DNA of 5,550 nucleotides from Actinoplanes liguriensis (lineage in GTDB: Bacteria > Actinomycetota > Actinomycetes > Mycobacteriales > Micromonosporaceae), in assembly GCA_000715855.1 (NCBI GenBank), contig KL571380.1, positions 3,402 through 8,951 on the forward strand, given 5' to 3'. This document shows positions 1 to 5,550 of this stretch, piece by piece; the stretch's first letter is position 1, and every line of letters begins with the position of its first letter. Position numbers and translations under genes: made by a program. The notes below the pieces were generated by a model, which saw only the letters and a program-made list of their open reading frames with translations, searched no databases and was not told the DNA's origin.

Positions 1-1766
1 TCCTCGAGCGGCACGGCTTCGAGCAGCCGCAGCGCCTCGTCCGGGTCGCCGGAGAGGAGCCGGAAGTAGACGGACAGGGCGTAGAAGTCCTGGCCGGACC
101 CGTACTCCTCGGCGGCGTCGATCGCCTCGCCCGCGGCCTTCAACCGTCCGAGCTGCAGCAGGGCCGTGATGCGCTCCTCCGCCGCCATCTCGTCGCCGCC
201 GTTGAGGGCCAGGGCACGGTCGCAGGCGAGCAGGGCGGTACGACCGTTCTCCAGCCCGTTGTGGAATTTCGCGAGGAACGCCCAGCCGGGTCCGTAGTAC
301 GGGTCCAGCAGCAGGGCGTGCTGCGTCACCGCGGCCGCCTCCCAGTTGCCCCGCCCGGTGTCGCCCTGCAGCTCACGATCGGCGTAGTCGATCAGGCCCA
401 GGGTGACGTAGGCCCACGACGTCTCGGCGGTGGGCAGGCCCGCGCGGGCGCCCTCGTGCCAGACCTCGCGAGCGCGTCGCAGCAGCTCGGGTCGTGCCTT
501 CGGCGGCTGGCCCAGGGCGAGCAGGCGCAGCACCTCGGCGAGGGAGTACCGGTAGGCCGGCGTCTGCGTGTCGCCGGCGCACGCCTTCTCCAGGGACGCG
601 CGGGCCGACTCGTAGTCGCGGGCGTTCCGGCACAGCTGCGCCGCCTGGTAGAACGCCTCGGCCCCCTCCTCCGGCCGGCGCAGCTTCACCAGCATCTTCG
701 CCTTCAGGCTCAGCGCACGGTGCTCCGGGAACTGGTCGCCGCCGGACAGCCCGAGCCGCAGCGCCTCCTCGACGGCGTCCAGCGCCTCCCGCGGATGATC
801 GTTCTGGTGCAGCCGCCAGGCCACCCGCCAGTACAGGTCGCCGGGCGCGGGCGCGAGCAGCCGGCCGAAGCGGTGACCGGGCTCCGCGCGGGCGGCCGCC
901 GAGTCGTAGCTCTCCTGCGCCCGGAACCAGTCCTCGGCGCCCGCCGCGGCCAGCCCGAGCCCGACCCAGGGCTGCGGATCCTCCCGGGCCAGCCGGGCCG
1001 CGCGGCCGAACGTCGTCCGGGCGGCGGTGAAGTCCTCCTCGGCCAGCAGGTACTCGCCCTCGACGAGCAGCAGCGCGGCCCGCTCGGCCTCGGACAGATC
1101 CGGCGCCGCGTCGACGGCCGCGTCCAGACGCCGGCGCGCCTCCGGCCGGCTCCTGCGGTCGGGCAGCAGCGCCCGTACGAGAAGACACCGCACCGGCACC
1201 CGGTCGGTGGGACGTACCGCGGCGGCCCACGGACCGTCCAGCAACGACCGCAGCAGCGGCACGGCGAGCTCCGGGTTCCCGCCGCTCAGCCCGACGATCG
1301 CCGCCGACGCGTCGCCGGACAGGACCCGGTCGGCGGGCACCTCGGACGACTCCGGGGTGATCAGGCGGCGGCAGATCTCGTACTCGTCGGCGGCGAGCGC
1401 CTCGGCGAACGTGTGCACCCACTGCGCGTCGCGACCGTCGGGCGGCCCGGCGGACGCGATGACCCGCTGCCGCTGGACCCACCAGACGTCGCCGAAACGC
1501 TGCGCCTCGGCACGTCGCTCCTCGGTCTTGTCGAGGTCGGCGAGGGCGTCCGACGTGATCGAGGCCAGTTCCTTCAGGTCGCCGGAGATCTCCTCGAGCT
1601 GGCGGCGCAGTGTGGCGTAGTCGGTCACCCCGGTCAGCGGAAGCAGCAGGGTCCGGATCGCGATGGTCACGCGCAGGCCGTGGGTGCGCTGCTCCGCCGT
1701 CCGGCGGATCCAGTCGACGATGCCGGCCACGTCCGTACGCGGTCCGTCCGGCGCAGCCGCGCTCAT
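1..1766 (-). CDS. TPR-repeat protein, C-terminus cut by the window edge
   Basis: The reading frame starts at ATG (1766-1764) and stays open to base 1, giving 588 visible residues and no stop. Residues 1-100 are not TPR-like: a short hydrophobic/amphipathic stretch (about 31-48, including RTLLLPL), then a charged, probably coiled-coil helix (about 50-95). Residues 100-220 look helical and are unassigned. From about 225 onward, helix pairs with TPR spacing recur: about 229-262, 264-297, 309-342, 346-380, 448-490, 491-525, 526-558 and 559 to the edge. They show typical W/L/G/Y/A placement, for example PWVGLGLAAAG and RALSLKAKMLVKLRRPEEGAEAF split across two helices. No signal peptide or clear membrane helix is seen, so it is probably cytosolic. 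TPR superhelices bind proteins; as the last visible gene of the CHAT operon, with a 4-base overlap with CHAT2, its likely job is to scaffold or regulate the CHAT proteins (inference). A GGGGAG Shine-Dalgarno 7 bases upstream supports this start. The missing C-terminus could hold more repeats or another domain. Confidence 0.93.
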   Translation of the reverse strand, partial: MSAAAPDGPRTDVAGIVDWIRRTAEQRTHGLRVTIAIRTLLLPLTGVTDYATLRRQLEEISGDLKELASITSDALADLDKTEERRAEAQRFGDVWWVQRQRVIASAGPPDGRDAQWVHTFAEALAADEYEICRRLITPESSEVPADRVLSGDASAAIVGLSGGNPELAVPLLRSLLDGPWAAAVRPTDRVPVRCLLVRALLPDRRSRPEARRRLDAAVDAAPDLSEAERAALLLVEGEYLLAEEDFTAARTTFGRAARLAREDPQPWVGLGLAAAGAEDWFRAQESYDSAAARAEPGHRFGRLLAPAPGDLYWRVAWRLHQNDHPREALDAVEEALRLGLSGGDQFPEHRALSLKAKMLVKLRRPEEGAEAFYQAAQLCRNARDYESARASLEKACAGDTQTPAYRYSLAEVLRLLALGQPPKARPELLRRAREVWHEGARAGLPTAETSWAYVTLGLIDYADRELQGDTGRGNWEAAAVTQHALLLDPYYGPGWAFLAKFHNGLENGRTALLACDRALALNGGDEMAAEERITALLQLGRLKAAGEAIDAAEEYGSGQDFYALSVYFRLLSGDPDEALRLLEAVPLE

Positions 1767-3217
1767 CTCCCGACTCCCCGCTCCCGTTCGACCAGTGCGA
1801 GCAACTGGCGGTACATGTTCTGCACGATCGGGACGTCGTCCTCGGCGGACCACCAGCCGCGGATGATGGGATCCCACTCGGCGAGGGCGGCGGGCCACGC
1901 CTGGGACTGCACCTGCTCGGCCACCCGGGCGCCGGTCTCCGCGTCGGGAGCCTGCACGATCGCCGTCTTGGCGAGCGCCACGATCAGGGCCTCCCGTCCC
2001 ATCGGAGCGGCCGCCCGGCGCTTCCCGGTCGGCACCGACGGCCCGGCCTTCGCGGTGCGCATCAGCCGCCCGTCGACCGTCTGCAGGTACAGCACCGGCG
2101 CCCCGAACAGCCGGTCGCCGACGGTCTTGTGGAAGCTCTCCCGGGCCTTCTGCACGGCGTTGTCGATCTGCCGGCCCTCGGCGAGCAGCTGGTAGAACGA
2201 CGAGGTGAAACGCTTGGCCGCCACCGCGGGCAGCGGGTACTGCATCGCGAGCACCGCGGGGAAGTTCGCCCGGATCAGCTTCGGCGCGAGGTCACCGAAT
2301 GTGGCGAGGTAGTCGACCGCGCTCGTCTCGCACAGGTGCAGCACCACCATGCGCGGGGTCCAGTCGTCGCGGATCGCGGCCTTGAGCAGGCCCACCAGCG
2401 TGTCCTGGTCGCGCCAGTCCACGGTGCCCCCCTGGCCCCGGAACGCGATCTCGAACTTCCCCCCGCCCGGCCGCGCGGCGGTGCGGCAGACCGCGACGAC
2501 GTGGATGATGTGCGGCGGATCCTCCGCGCTCTCCAACTCGGTCTGCAGCTCCTGCTCGGTCATCCGCAGGATCGCCCGGGGACGCAGCGCACCCCGGTAG
2601 TCCTCGATCTCGCCGAAGGTCATGACGAGTTCCTTGTGCTCGGTCTCGAACCCCTCGAACTCGGGCGTGAGCATCACGAACCAGACCCGCAGCGGCGGCA
2701 CGACCTCCGGCAGCTCGGTGCGGCCCGGTCCGAGCGCCATCCACCGGCTCAGCACGAACTTGGTCGCCACCGCGATGAAGAAGCCGTTCGGACCGGGCCG
2801 GTAGAGAAATTCCCAGGGGTACGTGGCGATGTCGTCGACGATCGGCACCTCCGGCAACTCGAAGCGCAGGACGACCCGCAGCGTCTCGTCCCGGGCTTCC
2901 GCGGCCGCGTACACCATGTCGAAGGCCTCTTCCACCTCACCGGTGAACAGCATCCGGTACAGGTGCTCGCCCAGCACCTCGAACGTGTCGGTGACCGGCA
3001 GGTTCTCGTACTCGTCGCGCAGGCGCAGCAGCACACCCCAGCGCTTCAGCCAGTCCTGGAGGATCTTGATGGTCTGCATGCGGAGCGGGTCGAGCCCGAG
3101 GTCCAGCTCGTCGGTCTGCCCCTCGATGCGGTCGGTGCCGGCGCCCGGGTACTGCCATTCCGCGGACACCTTGCGCTGACGCACCGTGACGACGTACTCG
3201 TAGATCGGCTCACCCAT
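1763..3217 (-). CDS. CHAT-domain protein 2, probable pseudoprotease with C-terminal helical tail
   Basis: A complete 484-residue protein. An N-terminal region (1-120) contains a VLGEHLYRMLF helix (81-91). The CHAT-type fold follows, with YPWEFLYRP (133-141), a strand LRVWFVML (176-183), HIIHV (236-240), a Cys strand VVLHLCETSA (291-300), LAMQYPLP (323-330), a helix around FYQLLAEGRQIDNAVQKARE (341-360) and the closing strand FGAPVLYLQ (371-379). In active CHAT proteases a catalytic His sits in a GHG-like motif after the first of these strands; here the aligned residues are A242-V243-C244, so the His is absent although C296 is kept. Nearby H236, H239 or H294 might compensate, but the simplest reading is an inactive or altered protease. 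Residues 385-484 form a basic, Pro-containing linker (KRR at 399-401) and a helical, Trp-rich tail that CHAT1 lacks. It lies 6 bases downstream of CHAT1 and overlaps the TPR gene. Family assignment is firm; loss of activity is inferred. Confidence 0.93.
   Translation of the reverse strand: MGEPIYEYVVTVRQRKVSAEWQYPGAGTDRIEGQTDELDLGLDPLRMQTIKILQDWLKRWGVLLRLRDEYENLPVTDTFEVLGEHLYRMLFTGEVEEAFDMVYAAAEARDETLRVVLRFELPEVPIVDDIATYPWEFLYRPGPNGFFIAVATKFVLSRWMALGPGRTELPEVVPPLRVWFVMLTPEFEGFETEHKELVMTFGEIEDYRGALRPRAILRMTEQELQTELESAEDPPHIIHVVAVCRTAARPGGGKFEIAFRGQGGTVDWRDQDTLVGLLKAAIRDDWTPRMVVLHLCETSAVDYLATFGDLAPKLIRANFPAVLAMQYPLPAVAAKRFTSSFYQLLAEGRQIDNAVQKARESFHKTVGDRLFGAPVLYLQTVDGRLMRTAKAGPSVPTGKRRAAAPMGREALIVALAKTAIVQAPDAETGARVAEQVQSQAWPAALAEWDPIIRGWWSAEDDVPIVQNMYRQLLALVERERGVGR
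1774..1779 (-). promoter_or_regulatory. ribosome binding site of the TPR gene, inside the end of CHAT2
   Basis: GGGGAG lies 7 bases upstream of the ATG at 1766-1764 and within the last codons of CHAT2. The start and the preceding stop share the sequence ATGA (1766-1763), a classic translational-coupling arrangement. It confirms that the TPR frame, rather than the other minus-strand frames, is the real one here. Confidence 0.75.
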
Positions 3218-3221
3218 CGTG

Positions 3222-3232
3222 CCTCACCCCCC
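3222..3232 (-). promoter_or_regulatory. ribosome binding site of CHAT2, embedded in the CHAT1 stop codon
   Basis: The minus strand reads GGGGGGTGAGG, then CACG and the CHAT2 ATG. The TGA inside this purine-rich tract is the CHAT1 stop codon, so ribosomes ending CHAT1 finish on top of the CHAT2 initiation site. This suggests termination-reinitiation and roughly matched synthesis of the two CHAT paralogues. Confidence 0.6.
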
Positions 3233-4330
3233 GCCGTTCGTGGTCAGGACGGACCCGTAGTTGTTCTGCAGGTAGACCAGCGGCACCCCGAGCATCCGCG
3301 GGTCCTGGTCGGTGACCCGGGCGCTCGCGATCAACCGGCGGCCCCGCTGCACCGCCGCGTCCATCGGCAACCCGTCGGCCAGCGCGGCGTAGAGCTCGGT
3401 GGAGAAGGCCGCCGCGATCTCCGGCTTGACGGCGTACTGCATCGCCACCACGAGCCGGGTGCCGGCCCGCACCAGCTGCGGCGCGGTCCCGGAGAACGTG
3501 CCGCGGGCCTCGGCCGTCGCGCCGTGGCAGCTCTCCAGCAGCACCATCCGCGGCGCCGCGCCCGCGACGGTGCACAGGTCGGTCAACTCCGCGGCGCTCA
3601 CCATCCTGCTGCTGCCGTCCACGTCGACCAGCGCGACCATGCCGGTCTCCTCGCGCTCGTCGTAGAAGCCGTGACCGATGAAGTGGATCAGGTGCGGCTC
3701 GGCGTCGGCGACCGCGCGCGCCACCGCGTCCGGCGTCGCGTCGCCGGTCATCACGGTGATGTCCAGCCAGTCGTGACCGCCGAGCTTGTCGAGGGCCGTG
3801 AGCACCGGCTCCGGGATCACGTCCTCCTGATCGTCGGGTCTCGCCACGATCACCAGCACGCGCAGGGTCGCTTCGGCCGGCACGACCGGGCCACCGACGC
3901 CCGGGATGTGCCGCGACAGCAGGACCCGGTCGTGCGTGGCCAGGAACGTGTTCTGCACCAGCCCCGGGCCGGCCGGCACGTGCAGGAACTCCCACGGCAG
4001 CGCGGCGAGCCCCGCCAGGGCGGTCCGCGGGAACGACAGCTGCAGCCGCAGCAGCTCACCCGGTCGCAGGGCCGCCGCCGACGCGTCGACGAACGACCAG
4101 ACCTCGCGCGGGAACAGCATCCGGTGCAGGAGGTCGCCGAAGACCTCCAGCTCGTCGCGCAGCCAGCCGTCAGTGCGCCGCGCCAGCCATCGGGCGAAGA
4201 CCCGCGCCGTCTCCGCGTCGACCCGGTCCTCACGGCGCCGCCCCCGCTGCGAGGCACCGTCGTCACGGCGCGCGACCACGGTCCCGTCGGTGGAGACCGA
4301 GACGATGATCCGGGAAGCGACGGCGCCCAT
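3224..4330 (-). CDS. CHAT-domain caspase-like protease 1 (intact His/Cys dyad)
   Basis: A complete 368-residue protein and the first gene of the minus-strand block. Residues 1-45 start with a strand (RIIVSVS) and an Arg/Asp-rich stretch. Residues 62-88 form the helix EVFGDLLHRMLF and its continuation. LPWEFLHVP (111-119) followed by VLLSRHIPG (136-144) is the conserved N-terminal CHAT signature. The catalytic core has the strand LRVLVIVA (156-163), then HLIHFIGHG (213-221) with the predicted catalytic His H220, and MVLLESCHG (262-270) with the predicted nucleophile C268. Conserved C-terminal elements are VVAMQYAV (294-301), the helix ELYAALADGLPMDAAVQRGR (312-331) and LGVPLVYLQ (347-355). CHAT proteins are clan CD cysteine peptidases related to caspases and separase; they cut partner proteins, often as immune or death effectors. 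The substrate cannot be read from the sequence. No signal peptide is present, so it is cytosolic. The start is supported by GGGAG placed 6 bases before the ATG. It is paralogous to CHAT2 but lacks the tail. Confidence 0.95.
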   Translation of the reverse strand: MGAVASRIIVSVSTDGTVVARRDDGASQRGRRREDRVDAETARVFARWLARRTDGWLRDELEVFGDLLHRMLFPREVWSFVDASAAALRPGELLRLQLSFPRTALAGLAALPWEFLHVPAGPGLVQNTFLATHDRVLLSRHIPGVGGPVVPAEATLRVLVIVARPDDQEDVIPEPVLTALDKLGGHDWLDITVMTGDATPDAVARAVADAEPHLIHFIGHGFYDEREETGMVALVDVDGSSRMVSAAELTDLCTVAGAAPRMVLLESCHGATAEARGTFSGTAPQLVRAGTRLVVAMQYAVKPEIAAAFSTELYAALADGLPMDAAVQRGRRLIASARVTDQDPRMLGVPLVYLQNNYGSVLTTNGGG

Positions 4331-4336
4331 GACGTT

Positions 4337-4341
4337 CTCCC
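4337..4341 (-). promoter_or_regulatory. ribosome binding site of CHAT1
   Basis: On the minus strand GGGAG is followed by six bases (AACGTC) and then the ATG at 4330-4328. This spacing supports the 368-residue form of CHAT1. Confidence 0.7.
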
Positions 4342-4465
4342 GAGGAGGTGCGCTACTTATCGACCCTCATCGCAGCCCCGCATCGGGTGCAGGGCCAGCG
4401 TTGTGCCGAATCCCGACAGGGACAGCGCGTTGACCGGGGGTGGCGCCGACACGATGCTGGGCGGC

Positions 4466-4471
4466 GGGAGG
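4466..4471 (+). promoter_or_regulatory. ribosome binding site of the hydrolase gene
   Basis: GGGAGG ends 6 bases before ATG 4478. It decides between this start and an in-frame ATG at 4454, which has no purine-rich Shine-Dalgarno sequence in front of it. Confidence 0.75.
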
Positions 4472-4477
4472 CACGCC

Positions 4478-5550
4478 ATGGCCGCAGCGAAGTATCTCCA
4501 GGGTCCCTACCGCACCGTCGCCACCCTGATGGGCGCCGCTCCCTGGTACATGGTGTCGTTCGACCGCCGAGGCCGGTGCACCTCACCGCGTACGGCCGCG
4601 GAGGTCGCCGGGCGTGCGGCGAGCGGCGACTTCACCGACGTCGTCCTGTTCTCGCACGGCTGGAACAACGACTGGGTCGAGGCGACCGAGAGGTACGAGT
4701 CGTTCGTCGACGGCTACGCCGGGCAGCTCACCGCCATCCCGCCGTCCGGTGGCGCCCGCCGGACGCTGCTGGTCGGCGTGTTCTGGCCCAGCAAGAGCCT
4801 GGTCGGCGCGGAGGGCCGGGGCCCGGAGATCGCCGGTGACGCTCCCCGCCTGAGCGACCCCGAGACCGCACGGGACCGCTCCGACGTGGACGAGCTCGGC
4901 CTCGGACTGCCGGCCGCCGACGCCGAGCGGCTCTACGAGCTGACCCAGCGCGACAGCCTGGACGACGCGGCGGCACGCGAGCTCGCCGAACTGTTCCTCC
5001 CGCTGCTGGACCGCGACGGCGCGGAGACCGGCGAGAGTGAGCGGCCCGGCCCCGGCGACGTCGTCCGTGCCTGGCGCCGGATCGGTGCGGCGAACGCGCC
5101 CGTCGCCGACCTCGACGACCTGGGCTACTTCGAGACGGAGACGGTCCCGGACGAACCGGAGACCGCCGGCGGCTTCCCGCTCGACCCCCGCCAGATCGTG
5201 CGCGGGCTGTCGGTGTGGCAGATGAAGGACCGTGCCGGGGCGGTCGGCGAGCACGGCGTGGCACCCCTGCTGGGCGAACTGGTCCGGACCGGCATCCGCG
5301 TTCACTGCGTCGGCCACTCGTTCGGCGCGAAGGTCGTCCTGTCGGCGATCTGCGCCGCGGACCTCGGCGACCGGCACGTACGCTCCGCGGTTCTGCTGCA
5401 GCCGGCGATCTCCTACCTGTCGTTCGCCGGGAAGGTGCCGGGCACCGGCCGTCCGGGCGGATACCGTCCCGCTCTCGACCGGGTCGAGCTGCCGATCCTG
5501 AGCACGTTCAGCCGGCACGACAAGCCGCTGACCCGGTTCTACCAGTGGTC
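4478..5550 (+). CDS. alpha/beta-hydrolase (lipase/esterase-like), C-terminus cut by the window edge
   Basis: The frame is open from ATG 4478 to the edge, with 357 residues visible. A short N-terminal segment leads to the strand DVVLFSHGWNND (54-65); its HGW motif is typical of the oxyanion-hole loop of alpha/beta-hydrolases. The strand LLVGVFWPSKSL (97-108) comes next, then a long, acidic, partly helical insertion (about 115-235). MKDRAGAVGEHG (249-260) precedes the strand VHCVGHSFGAKV (275-286), which contains the nucleophile elbow GHSFG with S281 as predicted nucleophile. After AVLLQPAIS (304-312), the strand ending LSTFSRHDKP (341-350) offers D348 as candidate acid. The catalytic His should lie beyond the window. 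There is no signal peptide, so it is probably cytosolic; the substrate (lipid, ester or other) is unknown. GGGAGG 6 bases upstream sets the start. It is transcribed divergently from the CHAT/TPR block, which could mean shared control, but a functional link is inference. Confidence 0.92.
   Translation, partial: MAAAKYLQGPYRTVATLMGAAPWYMVSFDRRGRCTSPRTAAEVAGRAASGDFTDVVLFSHGWNNDWVEATERYESFVDGYAGQLTAIPPSGGARRTLLVGVFWPSKSLVGAEGRGPEIAGDAPRLSDPETARDRSDVDELGLGLPAADAERLYELTQRDSLDDAAARELAELFLPLLDRDGAETGESERPGPGDVVRAWRRIGAANAPVADLDDLGYFETETVPDEPETAGGFPLDPRQIVRGLSVWQMKDRAGAVGEHGVAPLLGELVRTGIRVHCVGHSFGAKVVLSAICAADLGDRHVRSAVLLQPAISYLSFAGKVPGTGRPGGYRPALDRVELPILSTFSRHDKPLTRFYQW

Larger units (their letters stand above)
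4331..4477. promoter_or_regulatory. divergent intergenic region between CHAT1 and hydrolase genes
   Basis: This 147-base gap is the only non-coding stretch in the window and must hold the start signals of the hydrolase and, unless transcription comes from elsewhere, of the CHAT block. The most AT-rich patch lies at 4354-4361; on the minus strand it reads GATAAGTA and could be a -10 element about 26 bases before the CHAT1 start, but no good -35 is found 17-18 bases further up. On the plus strand TTGACC (4430-4435) resembles a -35, without a convincing -10. A short inverted repeat, TCCC-GACA-GGGA (4411-4422), might be an operator half, but is short enough to arise by chance. No terminator is visible. 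Confidence 0.5.

Noticed and set aside
373..1482. A 369-codon minus-strand frame overlapping the TPR gene
   Set aside because: It is in a different frame from the TPR protein and gives an Arg/Gly/Ala-rich product without structure. The TPR frame has a good ribosome binding site, repeats and ATGA coupling.
261..2195. A 644-codon open frame on the plus strand
   Set aside because: It is antisense to the TPR and CHAT2 genes, its product is low-complexity Arg/Gly/Pro/Val-rich with no recognisable motif, and it would span two well-supported genes. Long antisense frames are expected at this GC content.
1763..3217. CHAT2 as a decayed pseudogene
   Set aside because: Despite the missing His, the frame is intact, other conserved CHAT segments and the Cys are kept, and start and stop signals are coupled to both neighbours. 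This points to a maintained non-catalytic or altered protein.
4430..4459. Possible sigma-70-like promoter with TTGACC for the hydrolase
   Set aside because: The hexamers 17-18 bases downstream (GATGCT, ATGCTG) are poor -10 elements and overlap the region just before the start codon, so I do not call it as a promoter.
4454..4480. Earlier in-frame ATG (4454) for the hydrolase
   Set aside because: It would add eight residues, but no Shine-Dalgarno precedes it, whereas ATG 4478 has GGGAGG at ideal spacing. It remains a minor possibility.
4348..4839. A plus-strand frame starting at GTG 4348, next to a GAGGAGG tract
   Set aside because: The purine tract abuts the GTG with no spacing, the product is Arg/Gly-rich, and it reads the hydrolase gene in the wrong frame.
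4583..5518. A 311-codon minus-strand frame opposite the hydrolase
   Set aside because: It is antisense to a gene with clear SHGWNN and GHSFG motifs; its own product shows no domain signature.
1..5550. CRISPR repeats, tRNA/rRNA genes, insertion sequences, terminators
   Set aside because: I looked for direct repeats, hairpins followed by T-runs, transposase motifs and tRNA-like cloverleaf ends and saw none. Apart from the 147-base gap, the window is covered by the four genes.

Overview
This is a very GC-rich window whose codons end mostly in G or C. It looks like actinomycete chromosomal DNA; a Micromonosporaceae- or Streptomyces-like host is my guess, and no gene here fixes the genus. Almost all of it is coding. 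I see four real genes, two of them cut by the window edges. There is one intergenic gap of about 147 bases and no RNA gene, mobile element or CRISPR array.

Minus strand, read from right to left: a three-gene block. First is a CHAT-family (caspase-like) protein of 368 residues (4330 to 3224). Its His/Cys dyad is intact: H220 in a GHG motif and C268 in a LLESC motif. Six bases later comes a second CHAT protein of 484 residues (3217 to 1763). It is a paralogue along most of its length and keeps the Cys (C296), but the position of the catalytic His is Val (V243). It also carries an extra C-terminal tail of about 100 residues. Its stop codon overlaps, in an ATGA junction, the start of a large TPR-repeat protein (1766 to beyond base 1), of which 588 residues are visible. 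The spacing implies one transcript and translational coupling.

Plus strand: reading divergently from the same gap is an alpha/beta-hydrolase gene (4478 to beyond 5550, 357 residues visible). It has a SHGWNN oxyanion-type motif, a long acidic insertion and a GHSFG nucleophile elbow.

Possible joint function (inference): caspase-like CHAT proteases next to TPR proteins are a recurrent layout in bacterial conflict and immunity systems. Known examples are the TPR-CHAT protease of type III-E CRISPR, the CHAT proteases of gasdermin loci, and the caspase/TPR-associated 'CATRA' class predicted in multicellular bacteria. Here the TPR protein could sense or scaffold, CHAT1 could be the active protease, and CHAT2 a pseudoprotease partner. 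The divergent hydrolase could be an effector or substrate, or merely a neighbour. None of this is shown by the sequence alone. The asymmetric CHAT pair is the most distinctive observation.
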